Source of the DNA: an uncultured Marmoricola sp.
GTDB lineage: Bacteria; Actinomycetota; Actinomycetes; Propionibacteriales; Nocardioidaceae
Reading direction: 5' to 3'
Length of the DNA: 9,324 nucleotides
Assembly: GCF_943913695.1 (NCBI RefSeq)
Contig: NZ_CALTZE010000138.1
Span: 1 to 9,324 of the forward strand
The notes beneath the pieces were generated by a model. That model ran no database searches. It worked only from the letters and a program-made list of their open reading frames with translations, and had not been told where the DNA came from. Below are positions 5,337 to 9,324 of the stretch, piece by piece. Each line of letters begins with the position of its first letter. The first letter of the stretch is position 1. The position numbers and the translations under genes were made by a program.

Positions 5337-5970
5337 CGGCCGTCGTGGTGGTAGCCGCCACATGAGACGCGTCGCCCGAGGGGACTGCCAGCACCACCAG
5401 CCGGCCCGGTGATCCTGGCCCCGTCGCGGTCTGGTCCACCTCCGGCACCGCGACCACCGGGACGTCGGTGACCAGCACCTCGGCCTCCCCACGGCCGTCC
5501 GCGGGCGCCGCCACCACGTCGACGCGGTCACCGGGCCGCAGCAGGTCGACGACCTCGGCGTCGGCGAAGCGCACCGGCACCACCGTGCTGCCGGGGTAGG
5601 CCGCGGAGAGTCCCGGCCCGAGCACCCGCAGCTCGGTGAGCACCTCACCGCGGGTGACCGGGGCGGCCAGGGGCCGGTCGAGCACCACCTCGGGGTCGCG
5701 CACGGCCCCCTCGGGCACCAGGTCGGGGGGCAGCTCGAGCGGCTGCAGCGACGAGGCGCTCAGCAGCGCCCCGCCCTCCAGGGAGCGCGCCGCGCCCCAC
5801 ACCGTGACGGTCGGTGGTGGTGGCGCGGAGGCCGCCTGCAGAGCGAGCAGCACGGCGCCGACCGCGGCCAGGGCGGCCAGGGGACGGCGGTGCAGCAGCA
5901 GGCGGCGGCGTACGCGACGCAGCAGCTGGGTCAGGGTCGCGAGGGGAGCGGGAGCAGCGAGGCCGGGCAT
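5311..5970 (-). CDS. SAF-domain protein, CpaB/RcpC-like, membrane-anchored
   Basis: The product has 219 residues. A strongly basic N-terminus (RRVRRRLLLHRR, 18-29) precedes one membrane segment (about 30-48), leaving the rest outside. A SAF-like module follows (about 54-115: TVTVWGAARSLEGGALLSASSLQ, then VLDRPLAAPVTRGEVLTE), as in Flp pilus CpaB and flagellar FlgA. The second half (about 120-219) contains VVPVRFADAEVVDLLRPGDRVDVVAA, the RcpC-type beta fold that accompanies SAF in CpaB. CpaB proteins help assemble Flp/Tad pili. No other pilus gene is present, and a lone SAF gene beside fmdB and mscL is usual in actinobacteria, so a pilus role is doubtful here. TAGTTT ends seven bases before the ATG, suggesting a leaderless transcript. 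The residue run V-R-R is encoded GTA-CGC-CGC, as elsewhere in the window. Confidence 0.85.
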   Translation of the reverse strand: MPGLAAPAPLATLTQLLRRVRRRLLLHRRPLAALAAVGAVLLALQAASAPPPPTVTVWGAARSLEGGALLSASSLQPLELPPDLVPEGAVRDPEVVLDRPLAAPVTRGEVLTELRVLGPGLSAAYPGSTVVPVRFADAEVVDLLRPGDRVDVVAAPADGRGEAEVLVTDVPVVAVPEVDQTATGPGSPGRLVVLAVPSGDASHVAATTTTAVLIPVWSG

Positions 5971-5977
5971 GCCGGCG

Positions 5978-5983
5978 AAACTA
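5978..5983 (-). promoter_or_regulatory. -10 box of a predicted leaderless SAF transcript
   Basis: Minus-strand TAGTTT (TANNNT) is followed by seven bases (CGCCGGC) and then the ATG. The spacing is that of actinobacterial leaderless genes, in which transcription starts at or next to the start codon. No ribosome binding site is present and no good -35 box is seen. It lies in the 69-base gap after fmdB. Confidence 0.5.
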
Positions 5984-6039
5984 GGCGCCCGAGCGACTTC
6001 CTGCTCGCGTCGTCCACAGGCTCCGGATCGGCGAGGGCC

Positions 6040-6414
6040 TCAGGCCGACTTGGGCGTCGACGTCGACGAGCCGCCGGAGCTCCCGGAGGAGCCCGTGCTC
6101 GCGCCGCCGGACGCCGGCTTCGAGGAGCCCGGCGAGGTCTCGCCCGACGTGGACGAGGAGCCGGATGCGGTCTCGGAGGACTTCTCTCCCGTCTTCTTCG
6201 CGGGGGCAGCGGCCGTATCCGAGCCCTCGCCGCCGCCGGTGCGGCTGTCGGTGCGGTAGAAGCCGGAGCCCTTGAAGACCACGCCCACGGCGCCGAAGAC
6301 CTTGCGCAGTCGTCCGCCGCACTCGGGGCACTCGGTCAGCGAGTCGTCGGTGAACGCCTGCACGACCTCCAGGAAGTGGCCGCACTCGGTGCAGGAGTAC
6401 TGGTAGGTAGGCAC
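6040..6414 (-). CDS. FmdB-family zinc-ribbon protein, Ruc-like
   Basis: The product has 124 residues. The N-terminal FmdB zinc ribbon has Cys8-x2-Cys11 and Cys29-x2-Cys32, a four-cysteine zinc site. QAFTDD (19-24), RLRKVF (35-40) and VVFKGSGFYRTDSR (45-58) follow. The rest (about 59-124) is low complexity, rich in Ser, Gly, Thr and charged residues, and should be disordered. This layout and the core residues closely resemble Mycobacterium tuberculosis Rv0991c (Ruc), a chaperone switched on by oxidation through its zinc cysteines and using a disordered tail; the resemblance is from memory. A redox-regulated holdase role is thus the best inference, though most FmdB proteins remain functionally unknown. 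The start is GTG 6412-6414, giving MPTYQYSC, with a -10 box six bases upstream and no ribosome binding site. The SAF and mscL genes follow on the same strand. No HspR/HAIR-type operator was seen. Confidence 0.9.
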   Translation of the reverse strand: MPTYQYSCTECGHFLEVVQAFTDDSLTECPECGGRLRKVFGAVGVVFKGSGFYRTDSRTGGGEGSDTAAAPAKKTGEKSSETASGSSSTSGETSPGSSKPASGGASTGSSGSSGGSSTSTPKSA

Positions 6415-6420
6415 GGCGGG

Positions 6421-6426
6421 ATGCTA
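6421..6426 (-). promoter_or_regulatory. -10 box of a predicted leaderless fmdB transcript
   Basis: Minus-strand TAGCAT (TANNNT) is followed by exactly six bases (CCCGCC) and the GTG start codon. This is the ideal spacing for transcription beginning at the first base of GTG. A -35 region would fall at about 6444-6449, inside the divergent acylase gene, with only a weak match there (CCGTCA). Confidence 0.55.
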
Positions 6427-6433
6427 CGGCACA

Positions 6434-9055
6434 ATGCAGCGCGTGACGGCGGCGAGCGGGTGGCAGACCTTCCGCGGCTGGCCCGGGTGGGCGCGCGTGA
6501 CGACCTACGTCGCGGCCGGCCTGGCGCTGCTCCTGGTGCTGGGGCTGCTGGCGGTCGTGGTGCTCGTACGCCGCCCGCTGCCGCAGACCGACGGCGCCCT
6601 CACGGTGCCGGGGCTCGGCGGCGAGGTCGAGGTCTTCCGCGACGCGCAGGGCGTGCCGCAGGTCTACGCCGACGACGCCTCCGACCTCTTCTTCGCCCAG
6701 GGCTTCGTGCAGGCCCAGGACCGCTTCTACGAGATGGACGTACGCCGCCTGGTCACCGCGGGCCGCCTGGCCGAGCTGGTGGGGGAGCCCGCGGTCGAGA
6801 CCGACCTGGTGGTGCGCACGCTGGGCTGGCGGCGGGTGGCCGAGCAGGAGCTCGACCTGCTCTCGCCGGAGGCGGTCTCCTACCTGGAGTCCTACAGCGC
6901 GGGCGTCAACGCCTGGCTGGCCGACCGCGACACCACCGAGCTGGCCGCTGAGTACACCGTGCTCGCCCTGGGCGGCAGGGGCTACCGCCCCGAGGAGTGG
7001 ACACCGGTCGACTCGCTGGCCTGGCTCAAGGCGATGGCGTGGGACCTGCGCGGCAACATGGAGGACGAGGTGCAGCGCACCCGGCTCGCCGTACGCCGCA
7101 CCGCCACCCAGGTCGACGAGCTCTACCCCGGCTTCCCCTACCAGCGGCACGCGCCGATCCTGCCGCGCCAGGACGACCCGCCTGCCGACGACGCAGGCGC
7201 CGCCGACCCAGGCGCCGACGACACAGCCGCGGCGGGGCGTCCCGCGCCGGCGTACGACGAGGAGCAGGTCGCGCCCGCGCTCGAGCGCGTGGAGCAGGTC
7301 GTCGCCGCCATCCCCGACCTGCTCGGCAGCGGCGACGGACTGGGCTCCAACAGCTGGGTCGTCTCGGGGGAGCACACGGTCTCGGGACAGCCGCTGCTCG
7401 CCAACGACCCGCACCTCGGGGTCTCCCAGCCCGGCATCTGGTATCAGATGGGCCTGCACTGCCGCGAGCTCAGCAACGACTGCCCCTTCGACGTCTCCGG
7501 CTTCACCTTCGCCGGCGTGCCGGGGGTGGTGATCGGCCACAACCGCGAGGTCGCCTGGGGCCTGACCAACCTCGACCCCGACGTCACCGACCTCTATCTC
7601 GAGCAGGTCGAGGACGGCACCTACCTCTACGACGGGGACCGGGTCGCGCTGCAGCAGCGCGACGAGGTGATCCGCGTCGCGGGCGGCGAGACGCGCACCA
7701 TCACGGTGCGCGCGACCCGCCACGGCCCGCTGCTCTCCGACGTCTCCTCCGAGCTCTCCAGCGTCGGCGCCAACGCGCAGGCCGGTCCCGACGCCCCCGA
7801 GCGCGGCAACGGCTACGCCGTGGCGCTGGCGTGGACGGCGCTGACGCCGCGCCCGACCCTCGACGCGCTCTTCGGCTTCAACCGGGCCACCGACTGGGAG
7901 GAGTTCCGCGAGGCCGCGCGCGACTTCGCCGTACCGAGCCAGAACCTCGTCTACGCCGACACCGCGGGCAACATCGGCTACCAGGCGCCGGGGGCCATCC
8001 CGATCCGCAAGGGCGGGCGCGACGGCCGCTACCCCGCGTCCGGTTGGGACCCGGCCGACGACTGGACCGACCGCACCATCCCCTTCGAGCGGCTGCCCAG
8101 CCGGCTCAACCCCCAGGAGGGCTTCGTGGTGACCGCCAACCAGGCCGTCACCACGCCCGACTACCCCTACCTGATCACCGCCGATCCCGACCTCGGCTAC
8201 CGCAGCCAGCGGATCCGGCGGCTCCTGATCGAGCGCATCGAGAGCGGTTCGCGGCTCGACACCGCCGACATGGAGCGGATCCAGGGCGACACCGTGAGCC
8301 CGGCCGCGGCCGTGCTGGTGCCCTACCTGCTGCGGCAGCTGATGACCTCGGAGTACTACGCCGACGGCCAGCGGCTGCTCGTAGGCTGGGACTTCGACCA
8401 GCCCGCCGACTCGGCCGCGGCCGCCTACTTCAACGCCGTGTGGCGCAATGTGCTCTCCCTGACCTTCCACGACGACGTGCCCGAGGAGCTGTGGCCCGAC
8501 GGCGGTGACCGGTGGGTGGCCGTGGTCGACGAGCTGCTGCGCGACCCGGGGAGCCCGTGGTGGGACGACGCCACCACCGAGGGCGTCATCGAGGACCGCG
8601 ACGTCGTGCTCTCCACGGCGATGCAGCAGGCGCGCGACGACCTCACCCGTGCGCTCTCGGTCAGCCCCCGGCAGTGGTCCTGGGGCCGCCTGCACCAGCT
8701 GCGCCTGGAGCACCAGACCGTCGGGCAGAGCGACGTGGGACCGGTGCGCGCGCTGTTCAACCGCGGCCCCTTCCCCGTCGGCGGCGGCTCCGCGAGCGTC
8801 GACGCGACCGACTGGTATGCCCCGGAGGGCTACGACGTCGACTCGGCGCCGTCGATGCGCATGGTCGTCGACCTCGTGGACCTCGACCGCTCGCGCTGGG
8901 TCAACCTCACCGGCGCCTCCGGCCACCCCGCCTCGGCCCACTACCGCGACCAGGTGGAGACCTGGGCCGAGGGCGGCAGCTACCCCTGGGCCTTCACAAA
9001 GGACGCCGTCGCCGAGACCACCGAGGACAAGCTGCTGCTGCGCCCCGCCGACTGA
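6434..9055 (+). CDS. Penicillin acylase family protein (Ntn hydrolase), membrane-anchored
   Basis: The product has 873 residues, full length for the family. An N-terminal hydrophobic segment (about 22-45) followed by RR suggests a signal anchor, with the enzyme outside the cell. The precursor should cut itself at Gly304/Ser305 (GLGSNSWVVSG), making Ser305 the beta-chain nucleophile. His327 in ANDPHLG is then beta residue 23, and Asn569 in TANQ is the probable oxyanion residue near beta 265. Other family signatures are GHNREVAWGLTN, TRHGPLL, QNLVYADTAGNIGYQ, VGGGSASVDA and GHPASAHYRDQ. Cys343 and Cys350 could form a disulfide. An acidic Ala/Pro-rich insert (247-273) lies just before the beta chain, where spacer peptides are found. 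Members hydrolyse amide bonds of acyl groups in beta-lactams, acyl-homoserine lactones or lipopeptides; the natural substrate cannot be read here. GTG 6443 is an alternative start. No ribosome binding site precedes either. Confidence 0.92.
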   Translation: MQRVTAASGWQTFRGWPGWARVTTYVAAGLALLLVLGLLAVVVLVRRPLPQTDGALTVPGLGGEVEVFRDAQGVPQVYADDASDLFFAQGFVQAQDRFYEMDVRRLVTAGRLAELVGEPAVETDLVVRTLGWRRVAEQELDLLSPEAVSYLESYSAGVNAWLADRDTTELAAEYTVLALGGRGYRPEEWTPVDSLAWLKAMAWDLRGNMEDEVQRTRLAVRRTATQVDELYPGFPYQRHAPILPRQDDPPADDAGAADPGADDTAAAGRPAPAYDEEQVAPALERVEQVVAAIPDLLGSGDGLGSNSWVVSGEHTVSGQPLLANDPHLGVSQPGIWYQMGLHCRELSNDCPFDVSGFTFAGVPGVVIGHNREVAWGLTNLDPDVTDLYLEQVEDGTYLYDGDRVALQQRDEVIRVAGGETRTITVRATRHGPLLSDVSSELSSVGANAQAGPDAPERGNGYAVALAWTALTPRPTLDALFGFNRATDWEEFREAARDFAVPSQNLVYADTAGNIGYQAPGAIPIRKGGRDGRYPASGWDPADDWTDRTIPFERLPSRLNPQEGFVVTANQAVTTPDYPYLITADPDLGYRSQRIRRLLIERIESGSRLDTADMERIQGDTVSPAAAVLVPYLLRQLMTSEYYADGQRLLVGWDFDQPADSAAAAYFNAVWRNVLSLTFHDDVPEELWPDGGDRWVAVVDELLRDPGSPWWDDATTEGVIEDRDVVLSTAMQQARDDLTRALSVSPRQWSWGRLHQLRLEHQTVGQSDVGPVRALFNRGPFPVGGGSASVDATDWYAPEGYDVDSAPSMRMVVDLVDLDRSRWVNLTGASGHPASAHYRDQVETWAEGGSYPWAFTKDAVAETTEDKLLLRPAD
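7184..7228 (+). repeat. Three imperfect 15-bp repeats in the acylase linker
   Basis: Three in-frame 15-base units (7184-7198, 7199-7213, 7214-7228) share the pattern GCCGMCGACVCAGSC and encode ADDAG, AADPG and ADDTA. They make up the centre of the disordered insert before the nucleophile. Slippage would change linker length in steps of five residues without breaking the frame. Confidence 0.65.
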
Positions 9056-9073
9056 CCCCGCTCCGCGTGGGGT
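9055..9073 (+). terminator. Hairpin directly after the acylase stop
   Basis: ACCCC (9055-9059, overlapping the TGA) pairs with GGGGT (9069-9073), and an inner GC/GC pair is possible. No T-tract follows. Position after the last codon of a long gene supports a terminator role, and the palindromes downstream may reinforce it. Confidence 0.35.
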
Positions 9074-9110
9074 GGTCGAGGGTGGCGTGGGCCCGGCGTT
9101 CGTCGTACGG

Positions 9111-9149
9111 GGTCTCGAGGCCCTCGCTGGCGCTCGGGCACCTCGACCA
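9111..9149. repeat. REP-like element with GGTCTCGAG / CTCGACCA ends
   Basis: The stretch starts GGTCTCGAGG and ends CCTCGACCA, near-inverted ends around a GC-rich centre. Another TGGTCGAG lies at 9073-9080 and is the exact inverse of the CTCGACCA at 9142-9149. Such TGGTCGAG/CTCGACCA-bounded intergenic elements are, as I recall, frequent in Nocardioides genomes. It is probably a non-autonomous dispersed repeat. Confidence 0.5.
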
Positions 9150-9155
9150 GCGGGC

Positions 9156-9230
9156 GGGTCGAGCAAGGCGCGCAGCGGGTGGGTCGAGGAAGGCGCGCAG
9201 CGGGTGGGTCGAGGAAGGCGCGCAGCGCCT
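9156..9230 (+). repeat. 25-bp tandem repeat, three copies
   Basis: Three exact-length 25-base units lie at 9156-9180, 9181-9205 and 9206-9230. The shared first 20 bases are GGGTCGAGSAAGGCGCGCAG. Units 1 and 2 differ at one base (9164 against 9189). Unit 3 differs in its last bases, where it runs into a palindrome. There are no spacers between units, so this is not a CRISPR array. Confidence 0.85.
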
Positions 9231-9253
9231 GTCTCGAGGCCGAGCCTCGACCA
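9209..9253. repeat. Two overlapping hairpins, palindromic element copy 2
   Basis: Arm 9209-9221 pairs with 9225-9237 around GCA over thirteen positions with one mismatch and one G-U. The sequence CTCGAGGC (9233-9240) alternatively pairs with GCCTCGA (9244-9250) around CGA. The two structures share CTCGA at 9233-9237 and so exclude each other. The second matches the palindrome at 1356-1374. The block ends in CTCGACCA (9246-9253). In this convergent gap it may act as a two-way terminator. Confidence 0.55.
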
Positions 9254-9272
9254 GGGGGTAGATCGGGGGCCG

Positions 9273-9324
9273 CTAGAAGCGGCGTACGCCGGCGGGGGTG
9301 GCGGCGGCGAGCACGGGGCGGTCG
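9273..9324 (-). CDS. C-terminal end of a convergent gene, possibly 5-formyltetrahydrofolate cyclo-ligase
   Basis: A TAG (plus-strand CTA at 9273-9275) closes a frame whose last 16 codons read DRPVLAAATPAGVRRF. Nearly all third positions are G or C, and V-R-R is GTA-CGC-CGC as in the other core genes, so this is probably coding. The pattern D-x-P-V-x-x-x-x-T-P resembles the end of 5-formyltetrahydrofolate cyclo-ligase, which makes 5,10-methenyl-THF from 5-formyl-THF. In mycobacteria that gene (Rv0992c) adjoins the fmdB homologue Rv0991c, which supports the guess. Sixteen residues cannot settle it. Confidence 0.5.
   Translation of the reverse strand, partial: DRPVLAAATPAGVRRF

Noticed and set aside
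5311..5970. SAF protein as part of a Tad/Flp pilus locus
   Set aside because: No CpaA, CpaE, CpaF, TadB/C or pilin gene is present, and the neighbours are fmdB and mscL.
6415..6480. HspR/HAIR operator expected for a Ruc-type gene
   Set aside because: No CTTGAGT-N7-ACTCAAG or near match exists around the fmdB start.
5981..9166. A 1061-codon open frame on the minus strand opposite the acylase gene
   Set aside because: It is the usual antisense shadow of a GC-rich gene. It crosses fmdB, the divergent gap and the repeats, is rich in Val/Gly/Arg/His runs and shows no domain.
9156..9230. Short direct repeats that could suggest a CRISPR array
   Set aside because: The 25-bp units are directly adjacent with no unique spacers, there are only three, and no cas gene is present.

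Overview
The window is very GC-rich DNA. In most genes nearly every codon ends in G or C, GTG starts are common, and at least two genes look leaderless. The gene content (FmdB/Ruc-type zinc ribbon, SAF-domain protein, MscL, LCP transferase, PPxGW-repeat membrane protein) points to a Gram-positive actinobacterium. The intergenic TGGTCGAG/CTCGACCA palindromes and the overall gene style suggest Nocardioidaceae (Nocardioides-like), which is an inference. No RNA genes, CRISPR array, intact insertion sequence or phage genes were seen.

Left part (1-2220), accessory-like. The first 550 bases hold no convincing gene. Two plus-strand genes follow. The first (551-1243) is a lipoprotein with two PASTA-like repeats, each carrying its own cysteine pair. 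Its codons are looser and more AT-ending than those of the genes to the right. The second (1409-2218) is a membrane protein with a Trp/Pro-rich N-terminus, three membrane segments and a C-terminal ComEA-like helix-hairpin-helix. A perfect palindrome lies between them and recurs at the far right end of the window.

Middle part (2220-4860). An LCP (LytR-CpsA-Psr) family cell-wall transferase (2445-3647) is followed by an NAD-binding SDR-family protein (3730-4659). The SDR gene overlaps a 59-codon gene (4656-4835) by GTGA, so the two are probably translationally coupled. A palindrome fills the 25-base convergent gap to mscL.

Right part (4861-9324). Three minus-strand genes run fmdB (6040-6414), SAF/CpaB-like (5311-5970), mscL (4861-5253). 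Each of the first two has a TANNNT box 6-7 bases before its start codon, and a hairpin plus T6 tract separates the SAF gene from mscL. Divergently from fmdB, with only 19 bases between starts, lies a large penicillin-acylase-family Ntn hydrolase (6434-9055). Its visible catalytic residues (Ser305, His327 at beta position 23, Asn569) fit the AHL/cephalosporin acylase group better than penicillin G acylase. Beyond it is a composite of palindromes and a 25-bp tandem repeat (9111-9253), then the last 16 codons of a convergent gene, possibly 5-formyltetrahydrofolate cyclo-ligase.

Functionally, most of the window concerns the envelope: LCP glycopolymer ligation, a mechanosensitive channel, an anchored acylase, a PASTA-like lipoprotein and a redox-sensitive zinc-ribbon protein. 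The fmdB-SAF-mscL neighbourhood is a known actinobacterial arrangement. I found no clearly undescribed system. The most interesting items are the Ruc-like protein with its overlapping divergent start region, the expanded palindromic repeat at the right end, and the conserved-looking 59-aa protein.
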